A model generated the notes under the pieces. That model ran no database searches. It was not told the origin of the DNA and was given only the letters and a program-made list of their open reading frames with translations. The position numbers were made by a program, and so were the translations under genes. From positions 620,001-684,000 of the forward strand of contig CANMYO010000002.1 in NCBI GenBank assembly GCA_947502145.1: a stretch of DNA of 64,000 bases, in the 5' to 3' direction. Each line of letters starts with the position of its first letter. Within the stretch, counting starts at the first letter, position 1. Positions 20,150 to 29,545 of this stretch are shown piece by piece. Source of the stretch: an uncultured Paracoccaceae bacterium. GTDB lineage: Bacteria > Pseudomonadota > Alphaproteobacteria > Rhodobacterales > Rhodobacteraceae.

Positions 20150-21916
20150 ATGACGAAAGACACCAAATGGCGCTTTCCGGTCCGGATCGGACGTGGGCGC
20201 GGGGGCTGGCGATTGCGCATCGCTGTCCTCGTGCTGTGCGCATTTGGGGTCCTTGTGATCTCGATCACGAATCAATTGTTGACGCAGCGGTTTACAGAGT
20301 CCACGCGAAACTCAGCGGAATTGCGCCTGACGCTTTATGTCGCCAACCTGATGAGCGAGCTGCAACGCAATTCCATCGTTCCACAACTTCTGGCCCGCGA
20401 CCCGGAATTGATCCGCGCGCTCGACAGTTCTGATTTTTCCTTGTCGACCGCGCGCCTATTGTCATTTGTTGATGAAATCGGCGCCGCATCGTTGATCCTG
20501 TTTGACAAGGATGGTCGGGTTGTTGCGGCGACAGATCGCAATCGGTTGGGTGAAGGGCATCGCGCAAGGCCCTATTTTGTGAATGCTCTTCGCAGCAATG
20601 ATACGATCTTTACCAGCGAAGAGCTGGATGACGGGACGTTTGTGTCGGTCTACTCGCGCAAACTCAGTTCAGGTGCAACAACACTGGGTGTGATCGCGGT
20701 CGAGGTCGATCTGCGCAAGCTTGAACGCGGGTGGGCCGGTGTGACCGAAGCGGTGTTTGTCACCGACAGCGAAGGCACGATTATTCTTTCAACCGAACCG
20801 CGTTGGCGCGGGTTAGATGAGGCGTCAGCACTTGAACGGCAATCTGCCCCCTCTGCAATTCAGCGGGCAATCCGCGCCACGACAGATTGGGCGGCACTGC
20901 CAATTGATGCCTACCTGGCAGGTGAGGCGGTCTTGCGCCGCGAGGCGCGTGTCCCGTTTCAGGGCTGGCGCATGGTCAGTTTCACGACCTATTCCTCGGT
21001 CCGTGACAGGGTTAACGGCGTTCTTGCGATCGAAGTCATGGGATTCGCGATTCTGCTGGCCTTGCTGTTCTGGCTTGCGTCGCGCAAGACCGCCTCTCGG
21101 CTGGTCTTCTTTCAGCGTGAATCGGCAGAGCTGCGCCAATTGAACCTGCGCTTGCAGCGGGAAATTGCCGAACGCGAGAAGGTGGAAAAGAACCTGGAAG
21201 TGGCAGAGCAGACCGTTGCGCAAACGTCGAAACTCGCGGTCTTGGGTGAGATGTCCGCCGCTGTTAGCCACGAACTGAACCAGCCACTGGCGGCGATGAA
21301 GACATATCTTGCTGGTGCCCGGCTCTTGCTGACTCGTAAACGGTCAGATGAAGCCCTTTCATCCTTTCAGCGGATTGATGATCTGATTGACCGAATGGGT
21401 GCCATCACCCGACAACTAAAATCCTACGCCCGCAAGGGCAGCGATGCCTTTGAAACTGTTGATACAAGGGCTGCAGTGTCGACTGCGCTGTCGATGATGG
21501 AACCGCAGCTTAAGACGCGGCACGTCGAAATCACCCGGACCTTGCCCTCTGATCCCGCCTACATTCACGGTGATCGACTGCGGTTGGAACAAGTGATCAT
21601 CAACCTCTTGCGCAATGCGTTGGATGCCACCAAATCAGTGCCAGACCCCAGGATCGACGTGATCCTTGCGGTAGGTGATACGGTGACTTTGACCGTGCGG
21701 GATAATGGTGACGGGATCGAGGACCTCGATAACCTCTTTGAACCCTTTTACACCACCAAGCAGCCCGGCGACGGCGTCGGATTGGGGCTTGCGATCTCAT
21801 CAGGGATCGTCAACGACCTTGGGGGACGGTTAACTGCACGTAACGGAGCAACCGGCGGCGCGGTTTTTGAAGTTAAGTTGCCGATCTATAGCGAAGACCT
21901 CGCTGCGGCAGAATAA
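20150..21916 (+). CDS. Sensor histidine kinase, DctB-like
   Basis: 588 residues. A membrane segment at about 23-43, a periplasmic PDC/Cache-like sensor (about 45-285; ARPYFVNAL is the signature seen in C4-dicarboxylate sensors), a second membrane segment near 288-306, a coiled coil, then HisKA with SHELNQPLAAMKTYL (phospho-His) and an ATPase with LLRNALDAT, DNGDGIEDL and GVGLGLAIS. It probably senses C4-dicarboxylates and phosphorylates the next gene product, 11 bases downstream. The dct transporter genes are not in the window. Confidence 0.88.
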   Translation: MTKDTKWRFPVRIGRGRGGWRLRIAVLVLCAFGVLVISITNQLLTQRFTESTRNSAELRLTLYVANLMSELQRNSIVPQLLARDPELIRALDSSDFSLSTARLLSFVDEIGAASLILFDKDGRVVAATDRNRLGEGHRARPYFVNALRSNDTIFTSEELDDGTFVSVYSRKLSSGATTLGVIAVEVDLRKLERGWAGVTEAVFVTDSEGTIILSTEPRWRGLDEASALERQSAPSAIQRAIRATTDWAALPIDAYLAGEAVLRREARVPFQGWRMVSFTTYSSVRDRVNGVLAIEVMGFAILLALLFWLASRKTASRLVFFQRESAELRQLNLRLQREIAEREKVEKNLEVAEQTVAQTSKLAVLGEMSAAVSHELNQPLAAMKTYLAGARLLLTRKRSDEALSSFQRIDDLIDRMGAITRQLKSYARKGSDAFETVDTRAAVSTALSMMEPQLKTRHVEITRTLPSDPAYIHGDRLRLEQVIINLLRNALDATKSVPDPRIDVILAVGDTVTLTVRDNGDGIEDLDNLFEPFYTTKQPGDGVGLGLAISSGIVNDLGGRLTARNGATGGAVFEVKLPIYSEDLAAAE

Positions 21917-21927
21917 GGAGCAAGGCC

Positions 21928-23262
21928 ATGAGCAAGGCAATGAAGATTGCGATCGTGGACGACGAAAAGGACATGCGTCAGTCCATCAGCCAATGGCTGG
22001 CGTTGTCAGGGTTTGACACGGAAACCTATGCAAGCGCCGAAGATGCGCTGCGCGGTGTTGGCCAGAACTTTCCCGGCATCGTTGTAAGCGACATCAAGAT
22101 GCCCGGTATGGATGGCATGCAGTTCCTCAAGAAGATCAAAGGCGTTGATAGCGCACTGCCCGTCATCATGATTACCGGCCACGGTGATGTACCCATGGCT
22201 GTTGAGGCGATGCGCATGGGGGCGTTCGATTTTCTTGAAAAGCCGTTCAACCCTGATCGCATGACTGAACTGGCCAAGAAGGCCACAACAGCGCGTCGCC
22301 TGACGCTGGACAACCGCGCGTTGCGCAAGGAACTGTCCGACGGGACAGCGATCATCAAAAAACTGATCGGGCAATCGCCACCAATGGAGCGGTTGAAGGA
22401 AGACATCCTTGATCTGGGGCAGGCGGATGGACACGTCCTGATTGAGGGCGAAACCGGAACGGGCAAAACACTTGTTGCCCATGCATTGCATGCCGTGGGT
22501 GCCAGAGCGTCCAAAAAGTTTGTTCTGATTTCTTGTTCCGCTTTTGACGAACATACGCTTTCGCGCCGTCTGTTTGGCCCTGCACAGGAAGATGAGCCGA
22601 TCCCAGCCATTGAAGAAGCGCGCGGCGGAACATTGGTGCTGGAAGACATCGAAGCCCTGAGCAATGCCCTGCAGGCCCGGCTTCTGACGGCTATCAATGA
22701 ACAGGGCACACCTGCGGAAACGCGAATTGTCGCCATCTGCAACCTGCAAGAGCAGGACAAAACCTGTGAGAGCGTGCTGCGCCCGGACCTGTTCTATCGC
22801 CTTGCCGCGCTGAAGATCGTGGTCCCGCCGCTGCGTCAGCGCGGAGAGGACATCCTGACCCTTTTCACTCGCTTGTCTGAACAATTCTCGGACGAATATG
22901 GCTGTGACGCTCCAGAAGTGTCCGCGCAGGAAGCGGCCCAGCTTCTGCAGGCGCCCTGGCCCGGGAATGTGCGCCAGCTTATCAATGTCGCAGAACGCGC
23001 CGTATTGCAAAATCGTCGTGGCACCGGCTCCATCGCGTCCCTTCTGATGGCGGATACCGAAGAAGCCCGCCCGGCAATGACGACCGAAGGCAAACCGTTG
23101 AAGGAATTTGTCGAAGCTTTCGAACGGATGTTGATTGATAACACTATGCGAAGGCATAAAGGAAGCATCGTGGCCGTGATGGAGGAACTCTGTCTGCCAC
23201 GCCGTACGCTTAACGAGAAAATGGCGAAGTATGCGCTGCAACGGTCTGATTATCTGAACTAA
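21928..23262 (+). CDS. DctD-like NtrC-family response regulator lacking GAFTGA
   Basis: 444 residues: receiver domain (about 5-120; acceptor Asp in VVSDIKMPGMDG), AAA+ domain with Walker A GETGTGKT, arginine finger region LRPDLFYRL, and a Fis-type helix-turn-helix (LPRRTLNEKM). After RRLFG, where sigma-54 activators have GAFTGA, the sequence runs PAQEDEPIPAIEEARGG with no loop. Walker B reads LVLEDIE instead of LFLDEI. It therefore probably cannot remodel sigma-54 holoenzyme and may work with sigma-70, as reported for Rhodobacter capsulatus NtrC. GGAG lies before the ATG. Confidence 0.88.
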   Translation: MSKAMKIAIVDDEKDMRQSISQWLALSGFDTETYASAEDALRGVGQNFPGIVVSDIKMPGMDGMQFLKKIKGVDSALPVIMITGHGDVPMAVEAMRMGAFDFLEKPFNPDRMTELAKKATTARRLTLDNRALRKELSDGTAIIKKLIGQSPPMERLKEDILDLGQADGHVLIEGETGTGKTLVAHALHAVGARASKKFVLISCSAFDEHTLSRRLFGPAQEDEPIPAIEEARGGTLVLEDIEALSNALQARLLTAINEQGTPAETRIVAICNLQEQDKTCESVLRPDLFYRLAALKIVVPPLRQRGEDILTLFTRLSEQFSDEYGCDAPEVSAQEAAQLLQAPWPGNVRQLINVAERAVLQNRRGTGSIASLLMADTEEARPAMTTEGKPLKEFVEAFERMLIDNTMRRHKGSIVAVMEELCLPRRTLNEKMAKYALQRSDYLN

Positions 23263-23272
23263 GCGACGAAAC

Positions 23273-23950
23273 ATGCTGCGAATATTGAAAACGCTCGTTT
23301 GGCTGGGCGTAATCGTCCTGTTGGGCGTGATCTCTTATGGCTATTTGGGCTATCGAGATGCGCGTCTGGACGCGGTGAGCCTGGCCCCGCGCGCGGATGC
23401 ATTGATTGCAGACGGCAAGGGCGGACGGAACCTCGGTTCAGGTCGCCAAACCGCGCTGTTGCGCGTGCAGGACCCTGCATTCTTTACCCACGCCGGGATA
23501 GATATGACGACGGCCGGGGCAGGGGCCACAACGATTACGCAGTCGCTCGCGAAACGGGAGGGATTCGCGGATTTCGCACCCGGATTGATGAAAATTCGCC
23601 AGATTGGCTACGCGCTTGGCCTCGAAACGCGGCTGACAAAGCCACAAATTCTGGCCTTGTTCTTGGATAGTGTGCCAATGGGGCGTGGTGCGGATCAACT
23701 TTGGATCAACGGCATGTACCCCGCCGCCCAAGCCTTTTTCGGTCAACCAGTGGCAGAACTGTCAGACACCGATTTTCATGCGCTTTTGGCTGTCATGATT
23801 GCGCCAAGGCGTCTTGAACTGGCAACGCCAGGACCCGCACTTCGTCAGCGCAAAGAGCGAATTTCGCGGTTGTTGGCGCGTGAATGCGAACCTTTGTCGC
23901 ATGACGATGTCTGGCTTGATGGCTGCGCTGAAGAGGTGGCTGGAAACTAA
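23273..23950 (+). CDS. GT51 transglycosylase-like protein with degenerate active site
   Basis: 225 residues with one N-terminal membrane helix (about 7-27). The GT51 fold is recognisable from QDPAFFTHAG, GATTITQSLAKRE and ETRLTKPQILALFLDSVPMG. The catalytic glutamate of the usual ED-x-x-F-x-x-H motif is Gln66 here, and the second (RK-x-x-E) is Gln110. It may be a non-catalytic relative of MtgA rather than a working peptidoglycan polymerase. It starts 10 bases after the dctD-like gene and is probably in its operon. Confidence 0.8.
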   Translation: MLRILKTLVWLGVIVLLGVISYGYLGYRDARLDAVSLAPRADALIADGKGGRNLGSGRQTALLRVQDPAFFTHAGIDMTTAGAGATTITQSLAKREGFADFAPGLMKIRQIGYALGLETRLTKPQILALFLDSVPMGRGADQLWINGMYPAAQAFFGQPVAELSDTDFHALLAVMIAPRRLELATPGPALRQRKERISRLLARECEPLSHDDVWLDGCAEEVAGN

Positions 23951-24352
23951 ATTGTCACGCTGCATGTCGATCGCCACTTGTTTTATGACAGTTCGGTGAC
24001 TTATGTATGGGCTACGGCTGTCTGCGCAAAGGTGCGCGAGGTGAGCCGGTGAGATTCTCTGTAAGGCGCGTGACGGTCCGACCCGTCATCCCTTACAGCT
24101 GATTTGATCCGAAAAGGGTCAGAAGAACGCCCTGGTCGCATGTGTTTGTTATGCCGACCGGGCCATGAACGGGCTTCGGATGTAACCGGGGTCGGAGTAG
24201 CAACGCGATGCAAAGCGCGCAAATGACAGGTCAGACAGCCGATGCCTTAAGGGGCCGGGTCACTGTCGGCGCGCAAATCGCTAAAATCAGACATGTCAAA
24301 CGGACTGCCGCACCCCCTGGGTGCAGGCCGGATGTACATGCGAACGGACAAT
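23951..24352 (+). promoter_or_regulatory. rne upstream region with structured leader
   Basis: About 400 bases without a convincing gene. Two strong stems are visible: 24061-24096 (GTAAGG/CCTTAC outer, TGACGG/CCGTCA inner) and about 24131-24166 (CCC-GGTCG-CAT against ATG-CGACC-GGG with single bulges). A long structured 5' UTR before rne is known from enterobacteria, where RNase E autoregulates its mRNA; the same role here is inferred. Confidence 0.55.
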
Positions 24353-27049
24353 ATGCCAAAGAAAATGCTTATCGATGCGACACACGCGGAGGAAACCCGC
24401 GTTGTCGTAGTAGACGGAAACAAGGTCGAGGAGTTTGATTTCGAGAGCCAGTTCAAGCGACAGCTTGCTGGTAACATCTATCTAGCCAAGGTCACGCGGG
24501 TTGAACCGTCGTTGCAGGCTGCGTTTGTGGACTATGGCGGCAACCGCCACGGGTTCCTTGCGTTCTCTGAAATCCATCCCGATTATTACCAAATTCCTGT
24601 TGCTGACCGCGAGGCGCTGCTGGCCGAGGAAAAAGCCTATGCCGAAAGCCTGAAGGCAGAAGCTGAGGAAGAAGCCGAAAAACCAAAACCGCGCCGCCGG
24701 CGTCGCAGCCGCAGCAAGGCGGCAGAGGTCGCGAATGAAGATGCGGTCGCGACGCAAGAAATCGAGACTGAAGAGGATGAAACCTCTGGCGACATCAAGG
24801 GCATGGAAACCATTGACCTTGACGTTTCCGTCGAAGGCTCCAGCCCGATGGAACTGGTTGGGGAAACCCCGGTTGAGACACCAGCGGCTGATGATGACAC
24901 CGATGAAGACGAAGATTCAGACAAGGCCGATGGCAGCGCCGATGCGACCGCCAAGGACGAGACGATCGAAAGCGTCGCAAAGGAAGACGATACAGACGAA
25001 GTGCGCCCCGTGCGCAAACCACGGCCCAGGCGTTACAAGATTCAAGAGGTCGTCAACGTCCGCCAGATTCTGTTGGTGCAGGTCGTCAAGGAAGAACGTG
25101 GCAACAAGGGCGCTGCGCTGACGACCTATCTGTCGCTTGCAGGTCGATATTGCGTCTTGATGCCGAACACGGCGCGCGGTGGTGGCATCAGCCGCAAGAT
25201 CACCAATGCCGCTGATCGCAAGAAGTTGAAGGAAATAGCCGGTTCCATGTCGGTGCCGGAAGGGGCCGGTCTGATTATTCGCACTGCCGGGTCACAACGC
25301 ACCAAGACCGAAATCAAGCGGGATTACGAATATCTCCAGCGGATGTGGGAGCAGATCCGTGAGCTGACGCTGAAATCCATTGCGCCTGCCAAGATTTATG
25401 AAGAGGGCGACCTGATCAAACGTTCAATCCGCGATCTCTACAGTAAAGAGATCGACGAAGTAATCGTTGCGGGTGATGTGGGTTACCGGACGGCCAAGGA
25501 CTTCATGAAAATGATCATGCCGTCCCACGCCAAAAACGTGAAGCACTACGCCGAGCAACTGCCGCTTTACGCGCGCTATCAGGTCGAAGGCTATCTGGCC
25601 GGCATGTTCAACCCAACGGTCCAGCTACCTTCTGGCGGCTATATCGTGATCGGGATCACCGAAGCACTTGTGGCGATTGATGTGAACTCCGGTCGGGCGA
25701 CCAAAGAAGGTTCGATTGAGCAGACCGCACTGAAAACCAACCTTGAAGCCGCGGATGAGGTTGCAAGGCAACTGCGCCTGCGGGACCTTGCCGGGCTGAT
25801 CGTGATTGACTTCATCGACATGGATGAACGCAAGAACAACACAGCTGTCGAAAAGCGGTTCAAGGACAAACTCAAGACCGATCGCGCCCGTATCCAGGTC
25901 GGGCGCATCTCAGGCTTTGGCTTGATGGAAATGTCACGCCAGCGCCTTCGTCCCGGTATGCTTGAGGCAACAACACAGATGTGTTCGCATTGTCATGGCA
26001 CAGGGCTCTTGCGGTCTGATGACAATGTTTCACTGAATATTCTGCGCCAACTTGAAGAAGAAGGCGTGCGTGGGCGGTCAAAAGAAGTGCTGATCAAAGC
26101 GCCGATCTCGATCGCCAACTTCCTGATGAACGGAAAGCGTGAGCATATCGCTGAAATTGAAGCGCGCTATGGCATGTCGGTCCGGATCGAGTGCACTCCA
26201 GCGCTCGTATCGCCAGACTTTGAAATTGAAAAATTCAAGACGGCCACCCGTATTGTACCCGATGCAGCCCCGGTTGTCGTTTCATCTGCCAGCATGATGG
26301 ATGATGACGATGACATTGTCGCAGAGCCGGTCGATGAGATCGAAGCTGACGCACCGCAGGATAACGAGGAGCGACCGAAGAAGCGCCGTCGGCGTCGTCG
26401 GCGGCGGCGTGGTGGCAAAGGCGAAGATGAGAACCAACAGCAGGAGGCCACAGAGACGGCCGAGGCTGACGCAGACAAGCCTGACGCCGCACCTGCGGAA
26501 GCGGATGAGACACCTTCCGAGACGGAAACGCCAGCGACAGAACCTGTCGCTGAAGACCCCCCCGCGAAACCAAAGCGGACACGGACACGCCGCAAGAAAG
26601 TGGTTGAGGAGACAGAAACCGCTGCGAATGAAGACGCACCTGTAAACGCGGCGGAGCCCACCGAAGATGCGCCGGTTGAAAAACCCAAACGCACTCGGAC
26701 ACGCCGCAAGAAGGTTGAAGAAAAATCTGCAGAGGATGCGCCGGCAGCCGCAGCAGAAGAATCAGCAAATGAGGCGGCCAAACCGGACACCCCTGTTGCC
26801 GAAGAAAAGCCAAAGCCAAAGCGCCGCTCGCGCGCCAAGAAAGTTGCGGTAGAGCCAGCCAATGTCGAGGTGGAGGCCGCGCCAACGCCAGCGGCTGAAC
26901 CAGAGCCTGCAGCTGAGCCCGAGTCGCCAGCACCAGTGGCCGCAGTTGAAGCCGTGCCGGAAACCAAAGCGATGGAAACCGTTGCAGAGGCAGAATCCTC
27001 GGCAGAGGATAAGCCCAAGCGCAAGGGCTGGTGGTCTTTGGGCCGCTAG
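24353..27049 (+). CDS. rne: Ribonuclease E
   Basis: 898 residues. The endonuclease core shows MLIDATHAEETRVVVVDGN, an S1 domain start (GNIYLAKVTRVEPSLQAAFVDYG), the DNase I-like part with VAIDVNSG and LIVIDFIDM, and the zinc-link pair in CSHCHGTG. An acidic insertion of roughly 130 residues (about 95-235), seen in other alphaproteobacterial RNase E, splits the S1 domain. The C-terminal third is disordered, alternating acidic runs with KRTRTRRKK blocks that would bind RNA and degradosome partners. The ATG at 24353 matches homologues. Confidence 0.96.
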   Translation: MPKKMLIDATHAEETRVVVVDGNKVEEFDFESQFKRQLAGNIYLAKVTRVEPSLQAAFVDYGGNRHGFLAFSEIHPDYYQIPVADREALLAEEKAYAESLKAEAEEEAEKPKPRRRRRSRSKAAEVANEDAVATQEIETEEDETSGDIKGMETIDLDVSVEGSSPMELVGETPVETPAADDDTDEDEDSDKADGSADATAKDETIESVAKEDDTDEVRPVRKPRPRRYKIQEVVNVRQILLVQVVKEERGNKGAALTTYLSLAGRYCVLMPNTARGGGISRKITNAADRKKLKEIAGSMSVPEGAGLIIRTAGSQRTKTEIKRDYEYLQRMWEQIRELTLKSIAPAKIYEEGDLIKRSIRDLYSKEIDEVIVAGDVGYRTAKDFMKMIMPSHAKNVKHYAEQLPLYARYQVEGYLAGMFNPTVQLPSGGYIVIGITEALVAIDVNSGRATKEGSIEQTALKTNLEAADEVARQLRLRDLAGLIVIDFIDMDERKNNTAVEKRFKDKLKTDRARIQVGRISGFGLMEMSRQRLRPGMLEATTQMCSHCHGTGLLRSDDNVSLNILRQLEEEGVRGRSKEVLIKAPISIANFLMNGKREHIAEIEARYGMSVRIECTPALVSPDFEIEKFKTATRIVPDAAPVVVSSASMMDDDDDIVAEPVDEIEADAPQDNEERPKKRRRRRRRRRGGKGEDENQQQEATETAEADADKPDAAPAEADETPSETETPATEPVAEDPPAKPKRTRTRRKKVVEETETAANEDAPVNAAEPTEDAPVEKPKRTRTRRKKVEEKSAEDAPAAAAEESANEAAKPDTPVAEEKPKPKRRSRAKKVAVEPANVEVEAAPTPAAEPEPAAEPESPAPVAAVEAVPETKAMETVAEAESSAEDKPKRKGWWSLGR

Positions 27050-27068
27050 AGGCCGCGCAGATCCAATT

Positions 27069-27097
27069 AACGCCGCTCCCACTGGGGGCGGCGTTTT
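27069..27097. terminator. Terminator between rne and tusA-like gene
   Basis: AACGCCGC-CCC pairs with GGG-GCGGCGTT and is followed by TTTTC on the plus strand. It overlaps the 3' end of the convergent TusA-family gene. Confidence 0.8.
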
Positions 27098-27327
27098 CAT
27101 TTGCCCTTGCGGATCCTGTAGACCTGAATGCCGCCCTTGTTGTCTTGGGAAACCAGCGTATGGCCCCCCTCATTGCAGAAATGCGGTATGTCGATCACAG
27201 CGGCGGGGTCATCCGCACTGATCCTCAGAATCTGCCCAACTTGCAGTGGTTCCAGCCGCTTGCGCGCCTTCAGCACAGGTAGCGGGCACAGCAAGCCGAT
27301 GGCATCAAGATCTGAATCATAATCCAT
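27097..27327 (-). CDS. TusA-family sulfurtransferase
   Basis: 76 residues. LCPLPVLKARKRL carries the CPxP motif whose cysteine receives persulfide sulfur. The family serves tRNA thiolation, molybdenum cofactor synthesis or sulfur oxidation; which applies is unclear. The gene is alone, convergent with rne. Confidence 0.9.
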   Translation of the reverse strand: MDYDSDLDAIGLLCPLPVLKARKRLEPLQVGQILRISADDPAAVIDIPHFCNEGGHTLVSQDNKGGIQVYRIRKGK

Positions 27328-27419
27328 GTCCCACGCTTAGGCGCGATGTTTCAGCATGTAAACAATGTCGTGACACGTCGCGTAGTGACGGGGCAGGCAC
27401 AATCGTCTAGGCGTTGATC

Positions 27420-28175
27420 ATGTTGGAAGCGACCCAGATACTGGATGCGACTCTCCTGCCTGCGATGATGATCGCGCTGGCGGCGGGATTGCTATCCTTT
27501 CTCAGCCCCTGTGTGCTGCCCATTGTGCCGCCCTATCTGGCGTTCATGGGCGGTGTCTCAGTGCGCGATATGGAACGGTCCGGTGCAGGCAGAGGTAAGG
27601 TTCTTCTTGCCGCCGCTTTCTTCGTTCTTGGCCTTTCAACGGTCTTCTTGCTTTTGGGTCTCGCATTTTCGGCGATTGGCCGGGCCTTACTGCAATATCA
27701 GGATTGGTTTGTCGTCATCTCCGGCGTCATTGTGATGATATTTGGCGCGCATTTTGTTGGCGTTTTTCGCATTGGATTCCTTGATCGAGAAGCCCGCATG
27801 GAAGGCGGTGACAATGGTGGGTCGGTGCTTGGTGCATATGTGCTTGGGTTGGCCTTTGCCTTTGGCTGGACACCGTGTTTGGGTCCGATTCTGGGGGCCA
27901 TCCTCGGCATGGCCGCATCCGAGGCTGATATCTGGCGGGGCACGACTTTGCTCGCGATTTACGCCATTGGCCTTGGTATCCCCTTTTTGCTGGTCGCCGG
28001 GTTCTTCCCGCTGCTCAAAGGGCCGATGGCCTGGATGAAACGGCATATGTCGCGCATTGAACGGGTCTCGGGCCTACTGCTTTGGACGGTGGGGCTGATG
28101 ATGCTGACGGGGCAGTTCACCGCGTTCAGCTGGTGGTTGCTTGAACGATTCCCGGCACTTGCAACGCTCGGATAA
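27420..28175 (+). CDS. ccdA: CcdA-type cytochrome c biogenesis / thiol transport protein
   Basis: About 251 residues with six or more membrane helices. LSPCVLPIVPPYLAFMGG and FGWTPCLGPILGAIL hold the two redox cysteines that carry electrons from cytoplasmic thioredoxin to periplasmic thiol proteins. The ATG at 27420 is taken; a TTG six bases earlier is also in frame. It stands alone, 93 bases from the divergent tusA-like gene. Confidence 0.92.
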   Translation: MLEATQILDATLLPAMMIALAAGLLSFLSPCVLPIVPPYLAFMGGVSVRDMERSGAGRGKVLLAAAFFVLGLSTVFLLLGLAFSAIGRALLQYQDWFVVISGVIVMIFGAHFVGVFRIGFLDREARMEGGDNGGSVLGAYVLGLAFAFGWTPCLGPILGAILGMAASEADIWRGTTLLAIYAIGLGIPFLLVAGFFPLLKGPMAWMKRHMSRIERVSGLLLWTVGLMMLTGQFTAFSWWLLERFPALATLG

Positions 28176-28231
28176 GGCTTATTTTCGTCCAAATTCTGCG
28201 CTAGGCTGCGAAAAAACAGCAGACAGGCACA

Positions 28232-29545
28232 ATGATGACAGACGAATTGCCGAACAATCCCGTACGTCGCCGCCGCGTCTTCTATATTCCCGGCTATGAT
28301 CCAATACACCCGCGGCGGTATCGCGAGCTTTATCGCAAGGAAAGCGCGGCGCAGGCCGAAATTTCTGGATATGAGATTGGGATCAGTGCGCGTCCGAACG
28401 GTGAGACTTATGGCTGGAAGGTGGCATCAAAGATTGATGGTGCGACAACGGTCTCCGAAGTGGACGCGCTTGTCTGGTCCGACATTGTGCGTGAAAGCAT
28501 GTCCAACTCGATCCCGGCTACATATTGGCAACTGGTCCGCACCGCATGGGTATATGTTGCAAGCGGCACATTGCGCCGGTTGATGTGGATGCGCAAAGGG
28601 CCTGTCATCGCCGCGCTTTATCCCGTCGGTATGTTGCTTTTGCAGTTGCTTGCTGCCGTCGTTGCCGGATGGATCCCCTCTGCGGTAATCGGTTGGCTAT
28701 TACCCTTTGTTGAATATCCGTTTGCGCGCCTGGCCAGCCTTGTCGGCGCGGGGCCTGCTGGCATTGAAACAACGGTCTGGGCCGTGGGATTGGTTGGAAC
28801 CTTTGTCAGTTGGTTTGTCTGGATCTTGGTCACAGTCCTTGTGCTGAGATGGTTCAAGTCCAAAGATGGCAAGTTTTATGCCTATTATCTGATGCACGAT
28901 TATGCCTTCTCTGCGCGGTACAATGGTGCAAACCCCAAACCGCTCGAAGAACGCATGGCGATCTTTGGCGATACCATTGCCGAGGCATTGAAAAGCGATG
29001 TCGACGAGGTTCTGGTGGTTGGGCATTCATCCGGCGCACATCTGGCGATTTCCATCATCGCCGACCTGTTGCGCCAGGATCGGGTGCCAGTCACCGGTCC
29101 CGCTTTGTCGTTGCTGTCCTTGGGGCAAGTGGTGCCGATGGTGTCCTTTCTACCAGATGCCTATCGGTTGCGAAACGATCTGGCATATCTCTCCGTGCAG
29201 GAAGTTGTGCCTTGGGTTGACGTGACAGCACCGGGGGATGGTTGTTCTTTCGCGCTGTGTGATCCAGTGGCTGTCACTGGTGTTTCACCACCCGGTCAGC
29301 GCTGGCCACTGATCGTCTCTGCTGCCTTCACCCAGTCGCTGACACCAGAGACCTGGAAGGCCCTTCGGTGGCGGTTCTTCCGTTTGCATTTCCAGTATCT
29401 TTGCGCGTTTGATCGGCCTAAGGACTACGATTATTTCCAGATAACGGCAGGCCCGCTGACATTGGCAGATCGATATCGTGACCGGCCGTCGTCAAAATCA
29501 CGGATCGACGTACCCGCGTCGAAACACACATCTCTCACGCCATGA
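28232..29545 (+). CDS. Membrane-anchored alpha/beta hydrolase-like protein
   Basis: 437 residues, not assigned to a named family. The N-terminus (RRVFYIPGYDP) looks like the first strand and oxyanion loop of an alpha/beta hydrolase. Two membrane segments follow (about 127-165 and 180-207), then VLVVGHSSGAHLA with the Ser nucleophile elbow GHSSG near residue 267. A catalytic Asp and His are not certain. The stop overlaps the P450 start (ATGA), so the pair is co-translated; an esterase or lipase acting at the membrane is a fair guess. Confidence 0.7.
   Translation: MMTDELPNNPVRRRRVFYIPGYDPIHPRRYRELYRKESAAQAEISGYEIGISARPNGETYGWKVASKIDGATTVSEVDALVWSDIVRESMSNSIPATYWQLVRTAWVYVASGTLRRLMWMRKGPVIAALYPVGMLLLQLLAAVVAGWIPSAVIGWLLPFVEYPFARLASLVGAGPAGIETTVWAVGLVGTFVSWFVWILVTVLVLRWFKSKDGKFYAYYLMHDYAFSARYNGANPKPLEERMAIFGDTIAEALKSDVDEVLVVGHSSGAHLAISIIADLLRQDRVPVTGPALSLLSLGQVVPMVSFLPDAYRLRNDLAYLSVQEVVPWVDVTAPGDGCSFALCDPVAVTGVSPPGQRWPLIVSAAFTQSLTPETWKALRWRFFRLHFQYLCAFDRPKDYDYFQITAGPLTLADRYRDRPSSKSRIDVPASKHTSLTP

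Noticed and set aside
22006-23274. A 422-residue minus-strand frame opposite the dctD-like gene
   Set aside because: Shadow frame produced by biased third positions; no motif or ribosome site.
26167-27173. Long open frames on the minus strand across the rne C-terminus
   Set aside because: They mirror the repetitive Ala/Glu/Lys codons of the disordered RNase E tail, giving low-complexity Ser/Ala or Leu/Pro translations with no ribosome site.
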